From contig JADJRU010000051.1 in the NCBI GenBank assembly GCA_016712105.1, positions 248,001-312,000 of the forward strand: a stretch of DNA of 64,000 bases, written 5' to 3'. Each line of letters begins with the position of its first letter. The stretch's first letter is position 1. This document shows positions 9,593-18,976 of the stretch, in pieces. The DNA is from Ahniella sp. (lineage in GTDB: Bacteria; Pseudomonadota; Gammaproteobacteria; Xanthomonadales; Ahniellaceae). Under the pieces are notes generated by a model. That model saw only the letters and a list, made by a program, of their open reading frames with translations. It made no database searches and had not been told where the DNA came from. Both the position numbers and the translations under genes were made by a program.

Positions 9593-10525
9593 ATGAGCCC
9601 AGCCATCGATATTTCATCCGTACACAAACACTTCGGCGACAAACATGCCGTCGATTCCCTGAACCTGGTCGTTCCGCGCGGCGCGCTGTATGGCGTGATC
9701 GGTCCGAACGGCGCTGGCAAATCCACCAGCCTGCGCATGATCCTGTCCATCCTGTTTCCCGACAGCGGCCAGATCCGCGTGCTCGGGCAAGACTCGGCGC
9801 TGAAAGCGAAGGATCGGATCGGTTACTAGCCGGAAGAGCGCGGCCTGTGCAAGAAAAGGAAAGACGTCGACTTTCTGGTGCACATGGGCATTCTGAAAGG
9901 ACTCAGTCGCGCCGACGCGCGCACGCGCTGCCACGCATGGCTCGAACGCGTGGGCTTGCCGGAAGTGGCGAAAAAGCGCAGCGAAGATCTGTCGAAAGGC
10001 ATGCAACAGAAGATCCAGTTCATTGCCGCCGTCATGCATGATCCCGAACTGCTGATTCTCGACGAACCCTTCAGCGGACTCGATCCGGTCAACATGCGCC
10101 TGTTGCGTGACCTGATCGAAGCGCAACATCGCGCCGGCACGACCATCCTGTTTTCCACGCATGTGATGCACCAGGCCGAGCAGATGTGTGATCACATCGT
10201 CATGCTGCACAACGGCCGTAAAGTGCTCGATGACCCGCTCGCGAACATTCGGGCACGCAGTGAAGTCCGATCGATCCGGTTTCAGCCGCTGAACGGCGAC
10301 GCGCCGGTCCCGGCCTTGCTGGCGGATGTGGCCGGGGTCGTGTCGGTGGATCGGGCCGAATCCGGATTCCGCATCGAACTTGCTGAAGGTGCGCCGCTGG
10401 AGGCGATCGTCAATGCGATCACCACGAAGGTGACGCCAGCAAGGCTGGAACTCGTGCAACCCAATCTGGAGGACGTGTTCATCCAGATCGTGACCGGCAA
10501 TCAGGCAGCAGGAGCGCAGGCATGA
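9593..10525 (+). pseudogene. ABC exporter ATP-binding protein (NatA-like), interrupted by an in-frame TAG
   Basis: The protein would power export by the ABC-2 type permease encoded next. The Walker A GPNGAGKS, signature LSKGMQQK, Walker B LLILDEPFSGLDP and H-loop STHVM are all intact, and a C-terminal regulatory region of about 90 residues follows. A TAG at 9827-9829 interrupts the stretch RIGY*PEERGLCKK, where relatives read RIGYLPEERGL. A single base change from TTG would create it, and the frame is the same on both sides, so this is a nonsense change and not an indel. Restart at a downstream ATG would lack Walker A. The stop overlaps the permease start by ATGA, so the two genes are translationally coupled. 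Confidence 0.85.
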
Positions 10526-11904
10526 ATACCGCCAAGGTGATGCAGGTGGCGTGGCGTGAATTTGCCGCGACCGTCATGACCAAGACTTTCCTGTTCGGTC
10601 TGCTGATCGTTCCGGCCATCATGGCTCTGATGGTGCTTGTGCTGCCGATGTTGATCAACACGAAGTCGTCGGCGCTGGAGGGTCGGATTGCCGTCTATGA
10701 CCCGACCGGTTCCGTTCTGGCGGGTTTGCGCCATGAGTTGTCTCGCGAGACGCTGCTGGAACGTCGGCGCGAGGTCAGCAAGCGCATCGACTCGGTGATG
10801 CCGGACATGGTCAAGGCGCTGACCAAGAGTGATCAGGTCAGCAAAGAGATGGACAAGGCGCTTGGTGAAGTGCCGAACCTGACGCTGGAAACGATCGCCG
10901 GTGACGAGGCGCTCAATGCGGCACGCGAACGATTGAAGCTCAAGAAGGGCGACGAGCGGTCTTTGCTGATCGTCATCGAGATCGCACCTTCGGCGACCAC
11001 CCCTTCGACCGCAGATGGAGCGCTGGGAAGCTACAACCTGTTCGAACGGGAAGGTCTGGAATCGCGCTTCGGTCAGGATGTCCGCAACGCACTCAAGCAG
11101 GTGATCGTCGATGCCAGGCTGCGCGGGCGCAACCTGGAGGCAGACGAGATCCGCAGATTGATGCAAGTCACGGCGGCCAAGTCCGAGATCGTGTCGAGCA
11201 AGGGGACGCAAGGCAAGAATGAAGTGGCCCGCATGCTGTTGCCGATCGGGTTCATGATCCTGATCATGATGGCGGTGATGGCTGGCGGTCAGCAGTTGAT
11301 GACTTCGACGATCGAGGAAAAGTCGAGTCGCGTGATCGAAGTGTTGCTGGCGGCGGTGTCGCCCACCGAACTGATGGCCGGCAAGATCGTCGGACAAATG
11401 GCTGTGGGCGCTCTGATGCTGCTGATTTACGGCGGTCTGATGGCGGTCGGGCTGGTGGCATTCTCGCTGCTCGGCATGATCCAGTTTTCGTCGCTGGTCT
11501 ACATGCTGATCTTCTTCGTGCTGTCGTCGCTCACGATTGCATCGCTGATGGCGGCGATCGGCGCAGCCGTCAATGAAATCCGCGAGGCGCAGGGTCTGCT
11601 GACTCCGGTGATGTTGATCATCATGCTGCCGATGATGTTCATGGGCCCGATTGCCTCTGATCCCAATTCGACATTGGCAACCGTGCTGAGCTTCTGTCCA
11701 CCGGTCAGCCCCTTCATCATGATGATGCGGATTGGAGCGCCGGCTCCGCCGCCCGACTGGCAGGTCTGGCTCGCCATCCTCATCAACGCCATCGCAGCCG
11801 TCGTGTCGGTCTGGCTTGCCGGCAAGGTGTTTCGTATCGGCCTGCTGATGAACGGCAAGCCGCCGAATCTGCTGACGTTGTGGCGATGGGTGCGGATGGC
11901 CTAG
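10522..11904 (+). CDS. ABC-2 type transporter permease (NatB-like)
   Basis: The 460-residue inner-membrane protein has one N-terminal membrane span (TFLFGLLIVPAIMALMVLVLPML), a periplasmic domain of about 190 residues, and a C-terminal block of five or six membrane helices beginning near LLPIGFMILIMMAVMAGGQQ, with the conserved motif STIEEKSSRVIEVLLAAVSP. This is the topology of the NatB/YhaP-like sodium or drug exporters. It is the partner of the upstream ATPase, with which it overlaps by four bases. The 3' end overlaps the 3' end of the convergent mutY by four bases. Confidence 0.88.
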   Translation: MNTAKVMQVAWREFAATVMTKTFLFGLLIVPAIMALMVLVLPMLINTKSSALEGRIAVYDPTGSVLAGLRHELSRETLLERRREVSKRIDSVMPDMVKALTKSDQVSKEMDKALGEVPNLTLETIAGDEALNAARERLKLKKGDERSLLIVIEIAPSATTPSTADGALGSYNLFEREGLESRFGQDVRNALKQVIVDARLRGRNLEADEIRRLMQVTAAKSEIVSSKGTQGKNEVARMLLPIGFMILIMMAVMAGGQQLMTSTIEEKSSRVIEVLLAAVSPTELMAGKIVGQMAVGALMLLIYGGLMAVGLVAFSLLGMIQFSSLVYMLIFFVLSSLTIASLMAAIGAAVNEIREAQGLLTPVMLIIMLPMMFMGPIASDPNSTLATVLSFCPPVSPFIMMMRIGAPAPPPDWQVWLAILINAIAAVVSVWLAGKVFRIGLLMNGKPPNLLTLWRWVRMA

Positions 11905-12953
11905 GGCACCTCTGAATGATTCAGAGATTCCAGCAACATCGCAACGGGTTTGGGTAATCCGAGTCTTGTCAGTGCGGCGCCATGGACAAACTGATGCCCG
12001 GGTAGTGGCTCGGATAAGCGGTTCCTGGCAGCCACCCGCGCTTCACGCGCGGTGATCTGCAGCAGAAAGTGCGTGAACCGATGATCGAGCGAGTGCATCC
12101 GTTCACCCAGTTCAATGTCGAGACCGAGACTCGTTCGGGCCGCAGAAATCAGGTCGGCGCCAATCGGGAATTCGGGCAGGCTGTAAAGCCCGCCCCAGAT
12201 CCCTTGTTCCGGCCGGCGCTGCAATAGCAGGGCGCCATCTTGGTCCCGCAGCAAAAGCATCTGGATCTCGCGCACGGGGACGGCTCTTTTCGGCGCTCGC
12301 ACCGGAATCGATTCCTGCAGGCCCTTGCTGCGCGCAACACAATCCTGTTCAAGCGGACACATCGTGCACACCGGTTTTCGAGGAGTGCAGACCGTCGCCC
12401 CGAGGTCCATCATGGCTTGGCTGTAGTCGGCCGCACGATGCTCCGGAAGCAAGGAATCGGCAAGCGCCCACAAGCGCTGTTCCATTGATCGCTCATTGAT
12501 GGGTGTGGTGTTTCCGGAATACCGCGCAAGCACTCGTTTGACGTTGCCGTCGAGAATGGTCGCCGGACGATCAAAAGCCTGGCTCAGGATGGCTGCCGCA
12601 GTGGAACGGCCGACGCCGGGCAAAGTCACCAGCGCTTCAAGAGAATCCGGCAAGGTGCCGCCGAAATTCGCGACACAGACCTGGGCTGCGCGATGCAGAT
12701 TGCGCGCACGACTGTAGTAACCGAGTCCGGCCCACCGAGCGAGGACGTCATCAAGCGGTGCTTCGGCCAAAGTCGGCAAATCGGGAAACCGTTCCAGAAA
12801 TCGTGCGAAGTACCCGATGACCGTGGCAACCTGCGTCTGCTGAAGCATCACCTCCGACAGCCATACCCGATAAGGCGTGCGAGGGTGTTGCCAGGGCAGA
12901 TCGTGGCGGCCGTGCTTGTCGAACCACTCCAGCAGGCGATCGGAGAACGTCAT
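11901..12953 (-). CDS. mutY: A/G-specific adenine glycosylase MutY
   Basis: MutY removes adenine paired with 8-oxoguanine and prevents G:C to T:A transversions. The 350-residue protein has the catalytic Glu in SEVMLQQTQV, the helix-hairpin-helix LPGVGRSTAAAIL, the catalytic Asp in LDGNVKRVLAR, the iron-sulfur motif C-x6-C-x2-C-x5-C (CTPRKPVCTMCPLEQDC) and a C-terminal NUDIX-like domain for 8-oxoG recognition. Length and motifs are normal. Its ATG overlaps the stop of the AsmA-like gene upstream (ATGA), which indicates translational coupling. Confidence 0.97.
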   Translation of the reverse strand: MTFSDRLLEWFDKHGRHDLPWQHPRTPYRVWLSEVMLQQTQVATVIGYFARFLERFPDLPTLAEAPLDDVLARWAGLGYYSRARNLHRAAQVCVANFGGTLPDSLEALVTLPGVGRSTAAAILSQAFDRPATILDGNVKRVLARYSGNTTPINERSMEQRLWALADSLLPEHRAADYSQAMMDLGATVCTPRKPVCTMCPLEQDCVARSKGLQESIPVRAPKRAVPVREIQMLLLRDQDGALLLQRRPEQGIWGGLYSLPEFPIGADLISAARTSLGLDIELGERMHSLDHRFTHFLLQITAREARVAARNRLSEPLPGHQFVHGAALTRLGLPKPVAMLLESLNHSEVP

Positions 12954-13996
12954 GGAACGGTTTTGGGGCCGGGCAGATCAGCCAACGGCTTGCCTTCGAT
13001 GGTCAGGCGGTTCCATTCACTGATGCCCAGGCGCAGACGTTCGATCTCGATCTTGCCTTCCAGGATATCCAGCAAGGCCATCGGAGGCGAAACGTGGTCT
13101 TGCCAGTCGGCGGGCAGGGCGATGTCGGCATGGATCGGCTCGGCGAACAAGGTGCCGTTGGCGCGCAACCAGAAGCGTCCGTTCCATTGGCCCTGCCAGT
13201 CGATCGTGAGGTTGCTGGGACGTTCAAAATCGAGCAGGTCACCGGATAGCCGCTTCGACAGGTCGGCAGCGCCCAGCGTGCCCGAGAATCGGCCCTGCTT
13301 CAGCGGATTGAAGGCCAGTTCACCGCTCACCGCGACATTCGAAAGTGTCGGATCCACTGCCAGCGCGAATGGCGACAGTTGGAGGTCGTAGCCGGCTTGC
13401 CGCGGTGTGGCGACCAGCAGGATCGGCATGGGGTCTGCGCCCGGCCATTCAATCCGGGTAGTGAGTCGCCCGACCTGATCCGGGCGCCATTGATCAAGGC
13501 GCAAGTCGGACAGCGCGAAGGCAGCCGGTGCTTCCGGGTCTGCGTTGAACCAGACGAGCCGGTTGATTTGAACGGGTTGCTCCAGCACGGGCCATCGCCA
13601 GGGGGCCGGTGGCCCGGCGTCCGCCGCAAACCGGCTTGTCCACCATGTATCGATCGGACCGGCATGGAGATCGATCCGGTCAATGCTGATGCCGTGCAGG
13701 CGGATGTCACCACTGCGCAGGGTCGACCATGGCAGCCCGATTTCGAGACTGGAAATTCGCGCCAGATCGCGCTCGCCGTCGCGAATCTCGACGCCGTCCA
13801 GCGCCAGACGCAGTTCCGGCCAGAATCGGAACCGGCCGGGTGCGCTGGTGCTGACAGTCAGCCCGGTCTGGTCCTGGACCAGTTGGATCAGCCAGCCGGT
13901 CAGCCGTGCCGAGTCCTGGCGCAGGCGATTCAGGGCAATGCCGGCAAACACCAGCGCCAGCAGGCCGACCAGCAAGACCAGTCGATACCGGCGCAT
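12950..13996 (-). CDS. AsmA-family inner-membrane protein
   Basis: The 348-residue protein has one N-terminal membrane anchor (RLVLLVGLLALVFAGIALNRL) and a long beta-rich periplasmic part typical of AsmA-like proteins. The signature after the anchor is a degraded membrane-bound region followed by TGLTVSTSAPGRFRFWPELRLALDG and repeated 'L..ID.I.L' strands. AsmA relatives are implicated in lipid transport and outer-membrane biogenesis. It lies between ftsY and mutY on one strand with two-base and overlapping junctions, so all three are probably co-transcribed. Confidence 0.8.
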   Translation of the reverse strand: MRRYRLVLLVGLLALVFAGIALNRLRQDSARLTGWLIQLVQDQTGLTVSTSAPGRFRFWPELRLALDGVEIRDGERDLARISSLEIGLPWSTLRSGDIRLHGISIDRIDLHAGPIDTWWTSRFAADAGPPAPWRWPVLEQPVQINRLVWFNADPEAPAAFALSDLRLDQWRPDQVGRLTTRIEWPGADPMPILLVATPRQAGYDLQLSPFALAVDPTLSNVAVSGELAFNPLKQGRFSGTLGAADLSKRLSGDLLDFERPSNLTIDWQGQWNGRFWLRANGTLFAEPIHADIALPADWQDHVSPPMALLDILEGKIEIERLRLGISEWNRLTIEGKPLADLPGPKTVP

Positions 13997-13998
13997 GC

Positions 13999-15039
13999 TC
14001 AGTCGGCAGCCTGACCGAGTTGTGCCGGCAACAAGCCGTCGACGAATTCTTCGGCATCGAAGGTGCGCAAGTCGATCAATCCTTCACCCACACCGATGAA
14101 TCGGATCGGGATCCGGAATTCACGCGCCAGCGCAAACAACACGCCACCCTTGGCGGTGCCGTCGAGTTTGGTCACCACAAGCCCGGTCAGGCCCACGGTC
14201 TGGTGGAACTGGCGAACCTGGGACAGTGCGTTCTGGCCGGTATTGCCGTCCAGCACCAGCAGGGTTTCGTGCGGTGCTTCGCCGTCGAGTTTGCTCAGTA
14301 CCCGCTTCACTTTCGCCAGTTCGTCCATCAAGCCTGCTTGAGTGTGCAGGCGGCCGGCCGTATCGGCGATCAGCACATCGTAACCGCGCGACTTGGCGGC
14401 CTGCAGGCCATCAAAAATCACCGATGCCGAATCGGCACCGCTGGTCTGCGCAATGACCGGAATGTGGTTGCGTTCGCCCCATACCTTCAACTGTTCGACG
14501 GCAGCAGCACGAAACGTGTCGCCGGCTGCGAGCATCACCTGCAGGCCCTCGTTCTTCAGCCAGCGCGCGATCTTGCCGATACTGGTGGTCTTGCCGGCGC
14601 CATTGATCCCCACCACCAGCAATACGAAGGGCTTTTTGTCGGCGTCGATCACCAGCGGCAATTCAACAGGCCTCAGCAGCGCCAAAAGATGGGCACGTAC
14701 TGCAGCCAGGAGCGCCGGCACGCTGGCAAACTCACGTGCCTTGAGACGAGGTCTGAGTTTGTCGATGAGTTCGGTGGTTGCCGGGACGCCCACGTCGGCT
14801 GTCAGCAGCACTGTTTCCAGTTCATCCAGTAAATGTTCGTCCAGTTTGGGGTTGTTCGAGAACAACGCGCCAAAACTCCGGCCGAGCGCCGTGCTGCGCA
14901 GCCGTTCGCGCCAGCCGGCGGGTTCTGCCGATTCCTCGGCAGACGCCGCGGCAACGGGCGGCAGCTCCGTCGCGGACTCCGGGACTGTTGCTGGATCGGC
15001 TGGGGGTGAGACGGGTTTTTTCTTGAAGAAGCTGAACAT
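13999..15039 (-). CDS. ftsY: Signal recognition particle receptor FtsY
   Basis: FtsY docks SRP-ribosome complexes at the inner membrane for co-translational insertion. The 346-residue product has a short acidic/proline-rich A region, the N domain helices, and the SRP-type GTPase with G1 GINGAGKTT, the DTFRAAAVEQL motif, G3 DTAGR and G4 TKLDG. The A domain is short compared with E. coli. The ATG at 15039 is used; a GTG two codons upstream is also possible. It is divergent from rsmD, which also flanks ftsY in many gammaproteobacteria. Confidence 0.95.
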   Translation of the reverse strand: MFSFFKKKPVSPPADPATVPESATELPPVAAASAEESAEPAGWRERLRSTALGRSFGALFSNNPKLDEHLLDELETVLLTADVGVPATTELIDKLRPRLKAREFASVPALLAAVRAHLLALLRPVELPLVIDADKKPFVLLVVGINGAGKTTSIGKIARWLKNEGLQVMLAAGDTFRAAAVEQLKVWGERNHIPVIAQTSGADSASVIFDGLQAAKSRGYDVLIADTAGRLHTQAGLMDELAKVKRVLSKLDGEAPHETLLVLDGNTGQNALSQVRQFHQTVGLTGLVVTKLDGTAKGGVLFALAREFRIPIRFIGVGEGLIDLRTFDAEEFVDGLLPAQLGQAAD

Positions 15040-15094
15040 GGGCACGTCGGCGATAAGCTATCGGTCTATCGTACAACGCCAGCCCGGAGCGAAC

Positions 15095-15701
15095 TTGAAG
15101 TCCAAGCCCCATCATGTGCGGATCATCGGCGGCAGCCTGCGGGGCTCCCGTGTCGAAGTGCTGGACCGGCCGGGGCTCCGTCCGACGCCCGACCGGGCCC
15201 GGGAAACCTTGTTCAACTGGCTGGCGCCCGTGCTTTCCGGTGCGCGAGTTCTGGATTTGTTTGCTGGAACCGGGGTCCTCGGGATCGAAGCCCTGTCCCG
15301 TGGGGCCGGGCGGGTTGATTTTGTCGAGTCCGACCCGGCCATCGCGGCCGCTGCGAGCCACGCTGACCCGACTGAAGCAACCATCCGCGGTACTGGCCCG
15401 CCCGGCGCGCGACGCTCTGGCGCTGTTGCCGGGTCCGTTCGATCTGGTGTTTGTTGATCCCCGTTCAGTGCCGGCCTCTGGACGGAAACGCTCGCCCAAC
15501 CCAGGTCCAGTGGTTGCCTGACCACGTCCGCCTGGAGTCCATGTCGAGTCGCCGGTCAGGACGGAATTCCCGGTGCCGACTGCCTGGGCGTCCTGGCGGT
15601 CCGGTCGGTTTGGCGACGTCATGCAACACGTCTATCGACGCACGCCGGAAACGACAATAGCTAGCGCCGCTCCGGATGCCTGCCGACCCAGTCCGCCGTA
15701 G
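15095..15701 (+). pseudogene. rsmD: 16S rRNA (guanine966-N2)-methyltransferase RsmD (frameshifted)
   Basis: RsmD methylates G966 of 16S rRNA. The N-terminus KSKPHHVRIIGGSLRG, the conserved LRPTPDRARETLFNWL and the SAM motif LDLFAGTGVLGIEALSRGA are clear. The correct sequence then continues in other frames: RATLTRLKQPSAVL and FDLVFVDP after a shift near 15350, the GLWTETLAQ segment after a missing base near 15461 (DPP expected), and TAWASWRSGRFGDVMQHVYRR after a shift near 15532. All pieces are recognisable RsmD, so three small indels explain the damage. The start is a TTG at 15095 with GGAG six bases upstream. coaD follows, as in many relatives. Confidence 0.85.
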
Positions 15702-15775
15702 CTGAATTTCGAGTCACGAACCAGCCGTTGGCACCTGCCACGGACGACTTCAACCACCGGAGCCGAGCCCTGCGC

Positions 15776-16273
15776 ATGTCAAAGTCCCTGTCGCCTCGTC
15801 TCGCCGTTTATCCGGGTACGTTCGATCCGATGACAAACGGTCACATCGATCTGGTGCATCGTGCTGCACCGATTTTTGACCGTCTGGTGGTGGCGATCGC
15901 CGAAAACCCCGGCAAGGGCCCGGTCTTTACGCTCGAAGAGCGCATCAGTCTGGCGCACGAAGCGCTGGACGGTATCGGCAACGTCGAGATCATGGGTTTT
16001 GGCAGCCTGCTGGCCGAATTTGTCCGCGAGATCGGCGCCGGTGTGATCCTGCGCGGTCTGCGCGCGGTCAGCGATTTTGAATACGAGTTCCAGTTGGCCA
16101 GTATGAACCGGCACTTGATCCCGGATGCCGAAACCCTGTTTTTGACACCCTCCGAGGCACACAGTTTCATTTCCTCAACCCTGGTGCGCGAAGTCGCCCG
16201 GCTTGGCGGAGATGTCAGCGGATTCGTGCATCCGGCCGTGTCCAGGGCGCTGAAGGCGCGTTGGCAGCGTTGA
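15776..16273 (+). CDS. coaD: Phosphopantetheine adenylyltransferase CoaD
   Basis: CoaD makes dephospho-CoA from 4'-phosphopantetheine and ATP. The 165-residue product shows the nucleotidyltransferase motif YPGTFDPMTNGHID (TxGH), the substrate loop RGLRAVSDFEYEFQ, and the C-terminal ISSTLVRE that holds the ATP phosphates. Length is normal. The ATG at 15776 gives the expected N-terminus before the first strand RLAVYPG. Confidence 0.96.
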   Translation: MSKSLSPRLAVYPGTFDPMTNGHIDLVHRAAPIFDRLVVAIAENPGKGPVFTLEERISLAHEALDGIGNVEIMGFGSLLAEFVREIGAGVILRGLRAVSDFEYEFQLASMNRHLIPDAETLFLTPSEAHSFISSTLVREVARLGGDVSGFVHPAVSRALKARWQR

Positions 16274-16377
16274 TCGGTCCGGACAGCTGTTGAAAACGTA
16301 CGATGTCATACCCATTTCCGGGGCTGGGCGCGGGCTGTTGCCCAAGACTGGAAAACTTGCCAGAGTTGAGGTAACAA

Positions 16378-16902
16378 ATGAAGCACACAAATAAAGCGGG
16401 GAAGTCCATGAATTCGATGTTGCGCAAATTGATGCTCGTGCTGTTCACTGTCGTGGCAGTGTCCGGTTGCGCCAAGGAAGAGGAAAAACCGAAGAAACAG
16501 CCGGTCCAGGTGGTCGTGCCGACCGATGCCAATGACCTGCCGGGCTGGAAAAAGTATCTGACGGGTGTCGTACAGAACAACATGGGTGGCGTTCGCAGTC
16601 GCCCGTTTGTTTATTTCGTGCCCGCTGGCGACGACGACGCCACGAAAGAAGAAGCACAGCGTCAGCTCGAGTCGGTGCAGGATGTGGTGCTTCGCGGCGT
16701 TCTGCCGGGCAACATGTTGGCATTTGGTGGCCCGGATGCTGCCAAGGTCGCGGTGCTGATCAACGAAGGCTTCAAAGATGTCCGCCCGAATTCGCTGAAG
16801 GGTGTCAAAGTCCTTGTGGTCGGCAATGCTGCCGATGAGCAAGCGATGCGCGACACGCTCGCACCGGGTGGTGCCGATTTCATTTTCGTCGCGTTGCCCT
16901 GA
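16378..16902 (+). CDS. Predicted lipoprotein of unknown function
   Basis: The 174-residue protein has a basic N-terminus, a hydrophobic stretch (LMLVLFTVVAVSGC) and a lipobox ending in Cys31, followed by a lysine/glutamate-rich linker EEEKPKKQ. The mature part looks like a mixed alpha/beta domain with two 'VLVVGNAADEQAM' type strands. I do not recognise a family beyond a resemblance to uncharacterised Xanthomonadales lipoproteins. A GAGG site lies six bases before the ATG; an internal ATG at 16408 is a weaker alternative. A strong terminator follows at once, so it is probably monocistronic. Confidence 0.8.
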   Translation: MKHTNKAGKSMNSMLRKLMLVLFTVVAVSGCAKEEEKPKKQPVQVVVPTDANDLPGWKKYLTGVVQNNMGGVRSRPFVYFVPAGDDDATKEEAQRQLESVQDVVLRGVLPGNMLAFGGPDAAKVAVLINEGFKDVRPNSLKGVKVLVVGNAADEQAMRDTLAPGGADFIFVALP

Positions 16903-16919
16903 GCAATTGTTGAGCGAAG

Positions 16920-16960
16920 ACGCGGTCTGTGCCCCGCACAGGCCGCGTTTTTGCTTTTTC
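16920..16960 (+). terminator. Rho-independent terminator of the lipoprotein gene
   Basis: The stem ACGCGGTCTGTG / CACAGGCCGCGT (12 bp with one G-T pair) closes a 5-base loop and is followed by TTTTTGCTTTTT. It separates the lipoprotein gene from the ferredoxin gene. Confidence 0.88.
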
Positions 16961-16980
16961 GGAAGAGGCAGTTCACGGCC

Positions 16981-17265
16981 ATGGCCCTGTTGATCAACGA
17001 ACTCTGCATCAACTGCGATGTCTGCGAGCCGGCATGCCCGAATCAGGCGATCAGCATGGGGCCGAAGATCTATGAAATCGCGTTTGACCGGTGCACCGAA
17101 TGTGTCGGCCATTTCGATGAACCGCAGTGTGTGGTGGTGTGTCCGGTCGAGTGCATCGATGTCGACCTGGCCGTGCCGGAGTCACGCGACACCCTGCTCG
17201 CGAAATATCACCAGTTGACCGCACTGGCCGTTACAACGGCTGTCGACGCACCGGAGTCTGCATGA
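16981..17265 (+). CDS. 2[4Fe-4S] ferredoxin (YfhL-like)
   Basis: The 94-residue electron carrier has two cluster motifs: CINCDVCEPACP near the N-terminus and C-x2-C-x8-C-x3-C (CTECVGHFDEPQCVVVCP), where the insertion between the second and third Cys is typical of the YfhL/Alvin ferredoxin type. In Pseudomonas a gene of this kind lies next to coaD and a gamma-glutamyltransferase gene, as here. The stop overlaps the ggt ATG (ATGA). Confidence 0.93.
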   Translation: MALLINELCINCDVCEPACPNQAISMGPKIYEIAFDRCTECVGHFDEPQCVVVCPVECIDVDLAVPESRDTLLAKYHQLTALAVTTAVDAPESA

Positions 17266-18968
17266 ATCGTTCCCCGTTTCCGCACGCCTTGTTTCGCCTG
17301 ATTGTTCTTCTGTTCTGCCTGCCAGTGACCGCGTTCGGCGTGGAGCCGGCGAGACCCGGCGCGCATGCCGTGGCGAGTGCCCAACATTTGGCCACGGATG
17401 CCGGAATCGAAATCCTGCAAGCAGGCGGTAACGCCTTTGATGCCGCTGTGGCAGTCAGTGCGGCGCTGGGTGTGGTCGAGCCGAGCAGTTCCGGATTCGG
17501 CGGCGGCGGTTTCTGGCTGCTGCATCGTGCTGGAGACGGCAAGCAGGTGTTTCTGGATGGACGGGAAGTGGCGCCGGCAGCAGTGGATGCAGCGCAGTAC
17601 ATGGATACAAGCGGCAATCTTGATCGCGACAAGAGTGTCAACGGTGCACTCGCGGCCGGTATTCCCGGGCATCCCGCCGCGCTGGTCCACATGGCGGAAC
17701 ACTACGGGCGATTGCCGCTGAAACAATCCCTTGCGCCGGCAATCCGGCTTGCCGAGAAAGGGTTTCCGCTCGAATCACGCCTGCGCGACATGATGGCGAT
17801 GCGCCGCGAGGTGATGTTGCGATATCCGTCGTCGAAGGCTGTGTTCTTTCCGACCGGCGATCTGCCGGAGCTTGGCACCGTGATTCTTCAGCCGGATCTG
17901 GCGCGCACCTTGAAACGCCTGGCCAAACAGGGCATGCGCGGTTTCTATGAAGGCAAGACTGCTCGCGCGCTGGTGGACGGCGTGCGCGCAGCCGGCGGCA
18001 ACTGGCAACTCGAAGATCTGAAAGCCTACAAGGTCATCGAACGTGATCCGCTGCGGTTCAACTACCGGGGAAATCAAGTGGTGAGTGCGCCGCCACCATC
18101 GTCCGGTGGTGTGGTGCTGGCCACCACGCTCAATATTGTCGAGGGCTACGACTTGGCGCGGCTGACCGCAGCCGACCGTACTCACCTGCTGGTTGAAGGC
18201 ATGCGCCGCGCGTATCGCGATCGCAGTTACATCCTCGGTGATCCGGATTTTGTCGACATGCCGATCAAACGCCTGACCAGCAAGGACTATGCGGCCGGAC
18301 TGCGCGCGGGCATCCGCCTTGATCGCGCCACACCGTCCAGCAGTCTGCCTGAAGGTGCGGCCATTCTGGGCGGCACCGATACCACCCACTTCTCGATCAT
18401 CGATGCCGACGGCAACATGGTCGCCGGCACCATGAGCGTGAATCTGCCCATGGGCTCGGGATTGGTCGTGCCCGGTACCGGCGTGCTGCTGAACAACGAG
18501 ATGGATGACTTTGCCCTCAAACCCAATGTGCCGAACGCCTATGGATTGATTGGCACCGATGCCAACGCGCCGGTGGCCGGAAAACGCATGTTGTCGAGCA
18601 TGAGTCCGACGTTCGTGATCGGACCGGACCGCACGGCGGTGATCGGTACGCCCGGAGGCAGCCGAATCGCCACGATGGTGCTGTTGGGTTTGCTCGAGTT
18701 CGTGGATGGCCGGTCGGCCACCGAAATCGTTTCGCGCCCGCGGTTCCATCACCAATATCTGCCCGATGTGATTTCCGCCGAAGCCGATGCCATGCCCCGC
18801 GAAGAGATCAAATCCTTGCAGGATCGCGGCCACACCATCAACGATGGCGAGCGGCCATGGGGCAACATGCACGTGGTGATCTGGGATCGCCGCAGCAACA
18901 CCTTGAGTGGCGCCGCTGATCCGCGCAGTGCGGTCGGCAGTGCCCGTGTTGAAGCAGCGGGGCGCTGA
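17262..18968 (+). CDS. ggt: Gamma-glutamyltransferase
   Basis: The periplasmic enzyme cleaves glutathione and transfers the gamma-glutamyl group. The 568-residue precursor has a signal peptide (LFRLIVLLFCLPVTAFG). The autoprocessing site is DTTHFSII, where Thr374 becomes the N-terminal nucleophile of the small subunit. The conserved NNEMDDF, MLSSMSPTFV and GTPGGSRIATMV motifs of the small subunit are present. Length is normal. It overlaps the ferredoxin stop and is 8 bp upstream of mutL, so it probably lies in one transcript with both. Confidence 0.95.
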   Translation: MNRSPFPHALFRLIVLLFCLPVTAFGVEPARPGAHAVASAQHLATDAGIEILQAGGNAFDAAVAVSAALGVVEPSSSGFGGGGFWLLHRAGDGKQVFLDGREVAPAAVDAAQYMDTSGNLDRDKSVNGALAAGIPGHPAALVHMAEHYGRLPLKQSLAPAIRLAEKGFPLESRLRDMMAMRREVMLRYPSSKAVFFPTGDLPELGTVILQPDLARTLKRLAKQGMRGFYEGKTARALVDGVRAAGGNWQLEDLKAYKVIERDPLRFNYRGNQVVSAPPPSSGGVVLATTLNIVEGYDLARLTAADRTHLLVEGMRRAYRDRSYILGDPDFVDMPIKRLTSKDYAAGLRAGIRLDRATPSSSLPEGAAILGGTDTTHFSIIDADGNMVAGTMSVNLPMGSGLVVPGTGVLLNNEMDDFALKPNVPNAYGLIGTDANAPVAGKRMLSSMSPTFVIGPDRTAVIGTPGGSRIATMVLLGLLEFVDGRSATEIVSRPRFHHQYLPDVISAEADAMPREEIKSLQDRGHTINDGERPWGNMHVVIWDRRSNTLSGAADPRSAVGSARVEAAGR

Positions 18969-18976
18969 GCACCATC

